8,094 nt of DNA, taken from Flavobacteriales bacterium (GTDB lineage: Bacteria; Bacteroidota; Bacteroidia; Flavobacteriales; BACL11). Each line of letters starts with the position of its first letter. The stretch's first letter is position 1. Positions 1 through 6,424 of the stretch are shown here, in pieces. Made by a program: the position numbers and the translations under genes. The stretch lies in contig DUAL01000023.1 of the NCBI GenBank assembly GCA_012960835.1, forward strand, positions 1 through 8,094. The letters are read 5' to 3'. The notes under the pieces are model-generated. The model was not told the origin of the DNA, made no database searches, and saw only the letters and a list, made by a program, of their open reading frames with translations.

Positions 1-830
1 CCCAACTTATTGTTAAATTTAAGGATGACTCTAATCTCTCATTCGATTATATCGCATCTCACGGACACACTATTTTTCATCAGCCAAAAAAAGGACTAAC
101 ACTTCAAATTGGGGATGGACAAACCATAGCAAACCTCACAAGAACAACTACCGTTTGTGATTTTAGAAGTTTAGATATTTCCCTTAACGGTGAAGGCGCT
201 CCACTTGTTCCTATTGGAGATTTATTACTTTTTCCTCAATACAAATACTGTTTAAATTTGGGTGGATTTTCTAATATTTCAATAAAAGATAATGGAGGGA
301 TTACTGCTTTTGACATTTGTCCTGTAAATATTGTGCTCAACCAACTAAGTAAAAAGTTAGGTTTTGAATTTGATAAAAATGGAACTTTAGCAAAAAAAGG
401 AACGCTAATTCCTAAAATATTGAACAAACTAAATCAACTTAAATATTACAAAAGAAACCCTCCCAAATCACTTGGTAGAGAATGGGCAGATGAGTTTATT
501 AACCCCATTATGAACTCTGAGCTCAAAATAGAAGATTTATTGCATACTTTTTGCGAACATATCGCAATTCAAATAGAAAAATACTTAAAAGATGAAAAGG
601 TGTTAATAAGTGGTGGTGGTGTGTTTAATGCTTATTTAATTTGTAGGATAAGTCATTATGTAAAATCTGAAATTATTATCCCAAAAAATGAAATCATTGA
701 TTATAAAGAAGCCTTAATTTTTGGTTTCTTGGGAGTATTAAAACTTAGGAATGAGACAAATTGTTTACAGTCTGTAACAGGAGCAGAAAGAGATTGTTCA
801 GCAGGAGAAATCTTTAAGCCACAAGCCTAA
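1..830 (+). CDS. anmK: Anhydro-N-acetylmuramic acid kinase, 5'-truncated
   Basis: Cytoplasmic kinase that hydrolyses and phosphorylates 1,6-anhydro-MurNAc to MurNAc-6-phosphate in peptidoglycan recycling. The start lies outside the window. The open frame begins at base 3, giving 275 visible codons and a TAA at 828-830, roughly the last three quarters of a family that is usually about 350-400 residues. Family motifs in order are SHGHTIFHQP (from base 57), LQIGDGQTIA, CDFRS, GEGAPLVPIGD, NLGGFSNIS (from base 255), AFDICPVN (Asp at 312-314), the nucleotide-binding SGGGVFNAYL (from base 609) and SVTGAERDCSAGEIF near the C-terminus. The usual DTGPGN motif reads DICPVN here. Its Asp is kept, and from memory this looks like a Bacteroidota variant rather than a broken site. 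The ASKHA fold is inferred from the family. Identification is firm; activity is inferred. Confidence 0.93.
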   Translation, partial: QLIVKFKDDSNLSFDYIASHGHTIFHQPKKGLTLQIGDGQTIANLTRTTTVCDFRSLDISLNGEGAPLVPIGDLLLFPQYKYCLNLGGFSNISIKDNGGITAFDICPVNIVLNQLSKKLGFEFDKNGTLAKKGTLIPKILNKLNQLKYYKRNPPKSLGREWADEFINPIMNSELKIEDLLHTFCEHIAIQIEKYLKDEKVLISGGGVFNAYLICRISHYVKSEIIIPKNEIIDYKEALIFGFLGVLKLRNETNCLQSVTGAERDCSAGEIFKPQA

Positions 831-850
831 GCAATTAGCTATATTGCTTA
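828..850. repeat. Perfect inverted repeat (8-bp stem, 7-nt loop) on the anmK stop codon
   Basis: TAAGCAAT (828-835) and ATTGCTTA (843-850) are exact reverse complements around the loop TAGCTAT. The left arm starts with the anmK stop codon and the right arm ends on the TA of a -7-like box (849-856). It could be a weak terminator or 3'-end stabiliser for anmK mRNA, although the following bases are CCTTTGCAAAAATTTT rather than an immediate T-run. It could also be an operator for the next promoter. The symmetry is seen directly; the function is inference. Confidence 0.5.
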
Positions 851-856
851 CCTTTG
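849..856 (+). promoter_or_regulatory. Candidate Bacteroidota -7 box for the dehydrogenase gene string
   Basis: TACCTTTG matches the TAnnTTTG -7 consensus of the Bacteroidota primary sigma factor. It lies 25 bases before the ATG at 882, which would place transcription start near 863 and give a leader of about 20 nt. No TTTG is found 19 bases upstream (826-829 reads CCTA), so the -33 element is poor. Support rests on the -7 box and its position in the only gap between anmK and the downstream genes. Confidence 0.45.
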
Positions 857-881
857 CAAAAATTTTACTGATAAAAAGAAG

Positions 882-2108
882 ATGGAAGATTTATTGAAAA
901 GATTTGAAAACAAAAAAGCCGAAATTGTATTTAAGTGGCAAGATAATTTAACCAATGCAAAAGGCTGGATTGTAATAAATTCCCTAAGAGGAGGTGCCTC
1001 TGCTGGCGGAACAAGAATGCATGCCAATGTATCTGAGCAAGAGGTAGTTGCACTTGCTAAAACCATGGAAGTGAAATTTACGATTTCAGGTCCTCCAATT
1101 GGTGGTGCAAAATCTGGAATAAATTTTGACCCAAAAGATCCAAGAAAAAAAGAAGTCTTAAAAAGATGGTTTGCTGCTGCAAAACCATTATTAAAAACTT
1201 ATTATGGTACTGGTGGAGATATGAATGTAGATGAAATAGAAGAAGCCATGCCAATTTGCAAAGAAAATGGAATTTTATTTCCGCTTGAAGGGGTAGTAAA
1301 TGGACATTTCAAAAAAGATAAGGTAGGAAAAATGCAGATTATTAACCGACTAATACAGGGCGTTCCTTTAATAGTTAAAGATAAAAATCTTAGTCCAAAT
1401 CTTCAAAAGGATTATTCGGTTGGTGATTTGATAACTGGCTATGGAGTTTCTGAATCCGTATTACATTTCTACAATATTTTTGGAGGAGATGTAAAAGGGA
1501 AAAGAGTAATTATTCAAGGATGGGGGAATGTGGCTGGTGCGTCCGCTTATTATTTAGCGCAAGCAGGCGCTATTATTGTAGGAATTATCGACAAAGTAGG
1601 TGGTATTATAAATAAAGATGGTTTTACTTTTGAACAGGTGAAATCACTTATTGAAGATAGACGTTCAAACTTTTTGGAAGTGGAAAACATACTGCCTTTT
1701 GAAAAAGTAAATAAAGAAATTTGGGGCGTTGGTGCAGATATTTTTATTCCTGCTGCTGCTTCTCGCTTACTTACACAAACGCAATTGGATACTATGGTGG
1801 ATAGCGGACTGGAAGTAATCTCTGTTGGAGCTAATGTGCCTTTTGCCGATAAGGAAATCTTCTTTGGACCAATTTCTAAAAGTGCGGATGAAAGAGTGAG
1901 TGTTATACCCGATTTTATTTCAAATTGTGGAATGGCTCGTGCATTTTCTTACTTTATGGAGGAGAATCCGCAAATGAAAGATATTGCTATCTTTACAGCA
2001 GTTTCCAATACCATTAAAAATGCTTTAATTAAAGTAAATAATATAAATAATTCAAAAACTAATATTTCAAAAACGGCATTAGAAATTGCTTTAAAACAAC
2101 TACTATAA
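882..2108 (+). CDS. Glu/Leu/Phe/Val-type amino-acid dehydrogenase
   Basis: NAD(P)-dependent oxidative deaminase of the Glu/Leu/Phe/Val dehydrogenase superfamily, interconverting an amino acid and its 2-oxo acid plus ammonia in the cytoplasm. The 408-residue length is normal. The N-terminal dimerisation and substrate domain shows GGASAGGTRM (37-46), MEVK (Lys65) and GGAK (Lys77), which align with the two essential lysines of leucine dehydrogenase, and GGDMN (Asp113), which aligns with the catalytic Asp. The Rossmann domain has GWGNVAG (213-219), and Asp237 at the end of the second strand favours NAD+. GANVPF (316-321) and FISNCGMARAFSYF (345-358) are the late substrate/cofactor-domain motifs. 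The usual glutamate-dehydrogenase stretch before TGYGV (185-189) is replaced by an unrelated Lys/Asp-rich segment (about 141-180), so the preferred substrate cannot be named. The start at 882 follows an A-rich leader. mscS begins 3 bases after the stop, suggesting co-transcription. Confidence 0.9.
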   Translation: MEDLLKRFENKKAEIVFKWQDNLTNAKGWIVINSLRGGASAGGTRMHANVSEQEVVALAKTMEVKFTISGPPIGGAKSGINFDPKDPRKKEVLKRWFAAAKPLLKTYYGTGGDMNVDEIEEAMPICKENGILFPLEGVVNGHFKKDKVGKMQIINRLIQGVPLIVKDKNLSPNLQKDYSVGDLITGYGVSESVLHFYNIFGGDVKGKRVIIQGWGNVAGASAYYLAQAGAIIVGIIDKVGGIINKDGFTFEQVKSLIEDRRSNFLEVENILPFEKVNKEIWGVGADIFIPAAASRLLTQTQLDTMVDSGLEVISVGANVPFADKEIFFGPISKSADERVSVIPDFISNCGMARAFSYFMEENPQMKDIAIFTAVSNTIKNALIKVNNINNSKTNISKTALEIALKQLL

Positions 2109-2111
2109 AAT

Positions 2112-3212
2112 ATGGATACACAAATTTTACAAACTGAATTTTTAGGGAATACCTTACAAGATTATTGTTGGTTTTTAGGGGCAATTCTGTTAGGACTTTT
2201 ATTCAAAAAACTTATTTCCAGATATTTAAGCAAATTACTTTATAAAGTAATTGGTAAAAAAGACAGTGAAATTGGAGTGGAAAAATTTAACGAACTACTT
2301 ACTAAACCCATTGGAATGTTTATCATGCTTTCCATTATTTATTTGGGTGCTTCTCACATTCAATATCCGCCAAGCTGGAATTTGGGAACTGTGGAAGAGT
2401 TTGGTCTGAAAATGATTGTAAGCAAAGCATATGCTTTTGTTTATGTACTTTCTATTTTTTGGATTCTTCTGAAAGTAATTGATTATGTGGGGCTAATACT
2501 ATTTGCAAGAGCGGAGAAAACAGAAAATAAAATGGATGACCAACTCATCCCTTTCATCATAGAAATTGCAAAAATCCTGACTTATATTTTTGCCTTGTTT
2601 ATTATAATGGGTAATGTGTTTGATGTGAATATTACTGCCCTTGCAACAGGACTTGGAATTGGAGGAATTGCCCTTGCTATGGCGTCCAAAGAAAGTTTGG
2701 AGAATTTATTGGGTTCTTTTACCATCTTTTTCGATAGACCTTTTACCGTTGGCGATACCGTTACCGTTGGCTCTGTAACGGGAAAAGTAGAAAAGGTAGG
2801 ATTTAGAAGCACCAGAATCAGAACTTATGATAAAAGTATTGTCACTGTACCTAACAAAAAGATGATAGATGCCGAATTGGATAATTTAGGAATGCGACCG
2901 GTAAGAAGAGTGAAGTTTAATCTTGGGCTTACTTATGATACCACCATTGAGCAAATTAAAGCCATAGTTTCTGACATTCAAGAAATGATAAACAATCATG
3001 CAAAAACAGACCAAGAAGGCAAAGTACGGTTTCAAGAATTTGGTTCTAGCTCATTGGATATATTGGTAATTTATTATGTGAATAGTCCAAAATGGGACGA
3101 TTTAATTGATGTGCGAGAAGATATCAATTACAAAATAATGGAGATTGTAAAAAAACATAATTCTGACTTTGCCTTCCCATCTACAACAGTATATTTGCAG
3201 CAAAATAATTAA
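2112..3212 (+). CDS. MscS-family small-conductance mechanosensitive channel
   Basis: Inner-membrane channel that opens under membrane tension to release solutes on hypo-osmotic shock; expected to be a homoheptamer. The 366 residues contain about five membrane segments: about 18-34, 66-81, 105-131, 146-168 and the pore helix at about 173-205. E. coli MscS has three in 286 residues, so this is an N-terminally extended member. The pore helix carries the Gly/Ala pattern ATGLGIGGIALAMASKESL (178-196), followed by FTIFFDRPFTVGD (203-215), the signature entrance to the cytoplasmic beta domain. VEKVGFRSTRIRTYD (226-240) and VPN (246-248) are also diagnostic. The C-terminal alpha/beta domain runs from about 265 to 362. 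It sits 3 bases after the dehydrogenase gene and 11 bases before nhaD, probably in one transcript. Confidence 0.94.
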   Translation: MDTQILQTEFLGNTLQDYCWFLGAILLGLLFKKLISRYLSKLLYKVIGKKDSEIGVEKFNELLTKPIGMFIMLSIIYLGASHIQYPPSWNLGTVEEFGLKMIVSKAYAFVYVLSIFWILLKVIDYVGLILFARAEKTENKMDDQLIPFIIEIAKILTYIFALFIIMGNVFDVNITALATGLGIGGIALAMASKESLENLLGSFTIFFDRPFTVGDTVTVGSVTGKVEKVGFRSTRIRTYDKSIVTVPNKKMIDAELDNLGMRPVRRVKFNLGLTYDTTIEQIKAIVSDIQEMINNHAKTDQEGKVRFQEFGSSSLDILVIYYVNSPKWDDLIDVREDINYKIMEIVKKHNSDFAFPSTTVYLQQNN

Positions 3213-3223
3213 ACCCTAATTTT

Positions 3224-4525
3224 ATGATTTTTACCATTATGATTGTGGTCTTTGTGTTGGGCTACTTGGCTATTGCTTTGGAACACCCGATTAAAGTAGA
3301 TAAGGCAGCATCTGCACTTTTGATAGGTGGAATTTGTTGGGCACTTTACGCTTTTTCAGGAGTTGATGCTCACCATATGAATGAACATTTATCACACCAT
3401 TTGGTGGCTATTGCTGAAATTTTATTCTTCCTTTTAGGAGCAATGACAATTGTGGAATTGATTGATGCACATGAAGGGTTTTCAATTATTACTGATAAAA
3501 TTACAACCAATAAAAAAGTAGCATTAATGTGGATTTTGAGTTTCATTACCTTCTTCTTCTCTGCTGCTTTGGACAACCTTACTACAGCAATTGTAATGTC
3601 AGCATTACTTACTAAACTGATTAAGGATAGAGAGGATCTTTGGATGTTTGCTGGAATGGTAATCCTATCCGCAAATGCTGGTGGGGCATGGTCACCAATT
3701 GGGGATGTTACCACAATTATGTTGTGGATAGGCGGGCAGGTAACTGCTAATAATATCATTCTTTCTGTATTTATCCCTTCACTTGTTTGCGCATTAGTTC
3801 CACTTATTTACCTTACTTTCCGACTAAAAGGAGAAGTAAATAAGCCAGAAAAATTAGAATTAGAAGAGCATACTATTGACCCAACTACTCCTTTCGAAAG
3901 AAACTTAATTTTCTATATGGGGGTTGGAGGATTGCTTTTTGTTCCAATTTTTAAAACGATAACCCATTTACCGCCTTATGTTGGAATGTTACTTTCATTA
4001 GGTGTTTTATGGCTTGTTACTGAAATTATTCACAGAAGCAAAAACCATGAACAAAAATCACAACTTTCTGTAATAGGGGTTATGAAAAAAGTAGATGTAC
4101 CAACAATATTTTTCTTCTTAGGAATTTTATTAGCAGTTGCATCATTACAATCCGCTGGTCAATTAGATATTGTTGCTAATTACTTAAGTGATACTTTTAA
4201 CGGACAATCAACTGAAGGAATTTATATTATCAATATAATAATTGGCTTACTTTCTTCTATTGTAGACAATGTACCTTTAGTTGCAGGAGCTATGGGTATG
4301 TATCCAATTGCAGAAACTGGATTGTATGCAACTGATGGCATGTTTTGGGAGTTTTTAGCCTATTGTGCGGGTACGGGTGGTAGCGTGCTAATTATTGGTT
4401 CGGCAGCAGGAGTTGCTGTTATGGGAATCTTGAAAATTGATTTTATTTGGTACATGAAAAATATATCTCTTTTGGCGCTTATGGGGTATTTAGCAGGTGC
4501 CGCCACTTATATTCTGATGCAATAA
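3224..4525 (+). CDS. nhaD: NhaD-type Na+/H+ antiporter
   Basis: Inner-membrane sodium/proton antiporter of the ion transporter (ArsB/NhaD) superfamily, exporting Na+ against H+ for salt and pH homeostasis. The 433 residues are almost wholly hydrophobic helices, an estimated 11-13 segments. NhaD hallmarks are GYLAIALEHPIKVDKAASAL near the N-terminus (13-32), a His-rich loop (50-59) leading into AEILFFLLGAMTIVELIDAH (64-83), ALDNLTTAIVMSALL (115-129), ANAGGAWSPIGDVTT (150-164) and SSIVDNVPLVAGAMG (344-358). The last three hold charged or polar residues inside the membrane (Asp117, Asp161, Asp348), typical of cation-binding sites in this family. Met1 gives a complete first helix; Met6 is an alternative start. 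It follows mscS by 11 bases and precedes exbB by 34. Family assignment is firm; cation specificity (Na+ versus Li+ or K+) is not visible. Confidence 0.93.
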   Translation: MIFTIMIVVFVLGYLAIALEHPIKVDKAASALLIGGICWALYAFSGVDAHHMNEHLSHHLVAIAEILFFLLGAMTIVELIDAHEGFSIITDKITTNKKVALMWILSFITFFFSAALDNLTTAIVMSALLTKLIKDREDLWMFAGMVILSANAGGAWSPIGDVTTIMLWIGGQVTANNIILSVFIPSLVCALVPLIYLTFRLKGEVNKPEKLELEEHTIDPTTPFERNLIFYMGVGGLLFVPIFKTITHLPPYVGMLLSLGVLWLVTEIIHRSKNHEQKSQLSVIGVMKKVDVPTIFFFLGILLAVASLQSAGQLDIVANYLSDTFNGQSTEGIYIINIIIGLLSSIVDNVPLVAGAMGMYPIAETGLYATDGMFWEFLAYCAGTGGSVLIIGSAAGVAVMGILKIDFIWYMKNISLLALMGYLAGAATYILMQ

Positions 4526-4559
4526 AAATTAAAATAATCGTTTTAATAAAAAGTAAATT

Positions 4560-5258
4560 ATGAATACACTCCTTTTACAAACTCTACTAGCAAATGACAC
4601 TATCAATCAAATAGTGGTAGAAGAAAAAACGCTATCCATTATGCAACTTATAACTAGTGGAGGAACTGGTGGAACCATTATTATGGTGGCGCTTGGCATA
4701 CTTTCCGTTTTTGCAGTTTATATTTTATTTGAACGCTATGCAGCAATTAATAAGGCAAGCAAAGAGGATGATAATTTCTTTAAAAGCATTAAGAATTTTG
4801 TGGAGCAGAAAGATATTTCGGCTGCTAAAACACTTTGCCAGAATACGGATAACCCAATTGCCCGAATGATTGAAAAAGGGGTAGATAGAATTGACAAGCC
4901 CATGACGGATATTTCAGCATCCATTGAAAATCAGGGGAAATTGGAGATTTATAAAATGGAGAACAATTTGGCTAATCTGGCAACCATTGCAGGAGCTGCG
5001 CCAATGATTGGGTTTTTAGGAACGGTTATTGGTATGATTGTTGCCTTTCATGAGATGGCAAGTGCTGGTGGAAATATTGATGTAGAAATGCTCTCCAAAG
5101 GGATTTATACCGCCATGGTAACTACTGTTGCCGGTTTGGTGGTGGGAATTATCGCCTACATTGCATACAATTATTTGGTAACAAGGGTGGAGAAAGTCAT
5201 TTTCCAAATGGAAGCCAGAACAACTGAATTTTTAGATCATATTCATCATTCTGAATAA
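4560..5258 (+). CDS. exbB: MotA/TolQ/ExbB proton channel family protein
   Basis: Inner-membrane stator subunit that, with ExbD, turns the proton gradient into mechanical work on TonB. The 232 residues show the three-helix ExbB layout: a periplasmic N-terminal stretch (1-35), helix 1 (about 37-58, ending in the family's FER at 57-59), a cytoplasmic domain (60-138), helix 2 with GAAPMIGFLGTVIGMI (145-160) and helix 3 with GIYTAMVTTVAGLVVGI (181-197). Thr155 in helix 2 and Thr188/Thr189 in helix 3 sit where ExbB has its pore-lining threonines. The start at 4560 follows an A-rich leader and leaves a normal N-terminus. The stop overlaps the exbD start by one base (TAATG), so the two are probably translationally coupled. 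From sequence alone ExbB and TolQ cannot be separated; the TonB-like gene two places downstream favours ExbB. Confidence 0.92.
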   Translation: MNTLLLQTLLANDTINQIVVEEKTLSIMQLITSGGTGGTIIMVALGILSVFAVYILFERYAAINKASKEDDNFFKSIKNFVEQKDISAAKTLCQNTDNPIARMIEKGVDRIDKPMTDISASIENQGKLEIYKMENNLANLATIAGAAPMIGFLGTVIGMIVAFHEMASAGGNIDVEMLSKGIYTAMVTTVAGLVVGIIAYIAYNYLVTRVEKVIFQMEARTTEFLDHIHHSE

Positions 5259-5650
5259 TGGTACTCAGAAGCAGAAATAAAGTAAGTCCGGATTTTAATA
5301 TGTCTTCCATGACTGATATAGTATTTCTACTTTTAATCTTTTTTATGCTCACCTCTACCCTAGTAAGCCCAAATGCATTAAAACTTCTTTTACCAAATAG
5401 CAAGGCCAAAACTTTGGAGAAACAAACCGTTTCAGTTTCCATTACCAAAGAGATAGACTTTTTCATAAATGAAAGAAAAGTAACGGAAAACAATTTGGAA
5501 AGAGAGCTGAAACTCCTTTTGGAAAACAAGCAAGAAGCAGCCATTATTTTGCATACCGACAAAACGGTTGATATCGAATTTGTAGTAAAAGTAATGGATA
5601 TTGCCTATAGAAATAAATACAAAATTGTACTGGCCACAACACCTAATTAA
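5258..5650 (+). CDS. exbD: Biopolymer transporter ExbD/TolR family protein
   Basis: Partner of ExbB in the proton-driven inner-membrane motor. The 130 residues match the family size: a short cytoplasmic N-terminus with the conserved pattern PDFNMSSMTDIVF (11-23), one membrane helix (about 19-37) and a periplasmic domain (about 55-127). Asp20, in MTDIVFLLLIFFMLTS, aligns with the protonatable Asp25 of E. coli ExbD that carries the proton. LHTDKTVDIEFVVKVMDIA (98-116) is the usual C-terminal repeat-like motif of ExbD/TolR. It starts inside the exbB stop (TAATG), and tonB starts directly after its TAA with no gap. Only one ExbD is present, whereas many Bacteroidota Ton clusters carry two in a row. 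Confidence 0.92.
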   Translation: MVLRSRNKVSPDFNMSSMTDIVFLLLIFFMLTSTLVSPNALKLLLPNSKAKTLEKQTVSVSITKEIDFFINERKVTENNLERELKLLLENKQEAAIILHTDKTVDIEFVVKVMDIAYRNKYKIVLATTPN

Positions 5651-6424
5651 ATGTTTTCTTCCGAAAAGAAAAATAAACGAAAAGGAATTATCGGAACACT
5701 TTTGTTTCATGTTTTACTTATAGTTGCATTCCTTTTTATGGGGCTGACCTATCAAATTCCACCTCCTCCTGAAGAAGGAATCAGTATTAATTTTGGATAT
5801 GTGGATGAAGGTATGAGTGAGACAGAACCTGAAGATGTAGCGGAAATTCCTGAGCCAGTTCAAGAGGAAATTGTTGAAGAACAAAGTGCTGCAGAAGAGG
5901 AAGTAGTTACCCAAGAAACGGAAGAAGCGCCAATAGTTGAAAAAACAGAGCAAAAAAAGAAAGAGCCAGAACCAGAGAAACAGGAAGTAATTGAAGAAAA
6001 AAAACCGGAGGTAAATAAAAAAGCTCTTTATACCGGAAAAAAGAAAAATAAAGAATCAGATGAGGGTAATACAGGAGAAAGTGGAAATCAGGGTGCAATT
6101 GATGGTGACCCCAATGCAAAAGCCCATAGTGGTGGCGGCATTGGGACAGATGGAATTGCTTATAAATTAGGAGGAAGAAGCCCTGAATTTAAAGCAAAAC
6201 CTATTTACAAAATACAAGAAGAAGGCAAGGTAGTTGTCATTATTACAGTGGACAGATTAGGTACTGTGGTAAATGCAATTCCTGGTGCCAAGGGCTCCAC
6301 CACTTTAAACAAATATCTTTTGGCAAAAGCAAAAGAGGCAGCTCTGAAAACCAAATTCAACCCCAAGCAATCTGCTCCTAAAAACCAACAAGGAAAAATC
6401 ATTTATCATTTCAGTCTGAACTGA
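5651..6424 (+). CDS. TonB-family energy transducer
   Basis: Periplasm-spanning protein anchored in the inner membrane, expected to pass ExbB-ExbD energy to outer-membrane partners. Of 257 residues, 1-11 are cytoplasmic and Lys-rich, 12-33 form one membrane helix with His20 at the same place as the essential His20 of E. coli TonB, and 37-40 are Pro-rich. Residues 52-122 form an acidic Glu/Pro linker that turns Lys-rich, and 135-170 are Gly/Asn/Asp-rich. The C-terminal domain (about 170-257) has YKLGGRSP, then KPIYKIQEEGKVVVIITVD (183-201), a Gly-Val turn, AALKTKFNP (230-238) and a final beta strand ending in IIYHFSLN. This LGGR-bearing domain is, from memory, a Bacteroidota TonB subtype and lacks the classical YP motif. 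It directly abuts exbD and overlaps folC by one base (TGATG). Its outer-membrane partner is unknown, and a TolA-like role is possible. Confidence 0.87.
   Translation: MFSSEKKNKRKGIIGTLLFHVLLIVAFLFMGLTYQIPPPPEEGISINFGYVDEGMSETEPEDVAEIPEPVQEEIVEEQSAAEEEVVTQETEEAPIVEKTEQKKKEPEPEKQEVIEEKKPEVNKKALYTGKKKNKESDEGNTGESGNQGAIDGDPNAKAHSGGGIGTDGIAYKLGGRSPEFKAKPIYKIQEEGKVVVIITVDRLGTVVNAIPGAKGSTTLNKYLLAKAKEAALKTKFNPKQSAPKNQQGKIIYHFSLN

Noticed and set aside
258..830. A separate 190-residue gene starting with TTG at 258
   Set aside because: The same frame is open back to the window edge and the upstream part carries AnmK motifs; the TTG codon is the Leu in NLGGFSNIS, so this is an internal piece of anmK.
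2743..2771. 11-base direct repeat TTACCGTTGGC (2743-2753 and 2761-2771)
   Set aside because: Both copies are in the same reading frame and encode the TVG pattern of the MscS signature region; codon-level repetition explains it.
3371..3402. His-rich stretch in NhaD as a metal-binding or unusual insertion
   Set aside because: A His-rich loop preceding the AEILFFLLGAMTIVELIDAH helix is, from memory, a usual feature of NhaD proteins.
3370..3759. 129-codon minus-strand frame inside nhaD
   Set aside because: It lies wholly within a strongly recognised membrane protein gene and resembles no family I know; it is a coding shadow, as are the other minus-strand frames in the window.
4657..4869. 70-codon plus-strand frame overlapping exbB
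   Set aside because: Out of frame with a well-conserved ExbB and without recognisable protein features.
5997..6004. Run of eight A in the tonB linker as a possible frameshift site
   Set aside because: The frame continues into a conserved TonB C-terminal domain, and A-runs are expected in Lys/Glu-rich coding sequence of an AT-rich genome.
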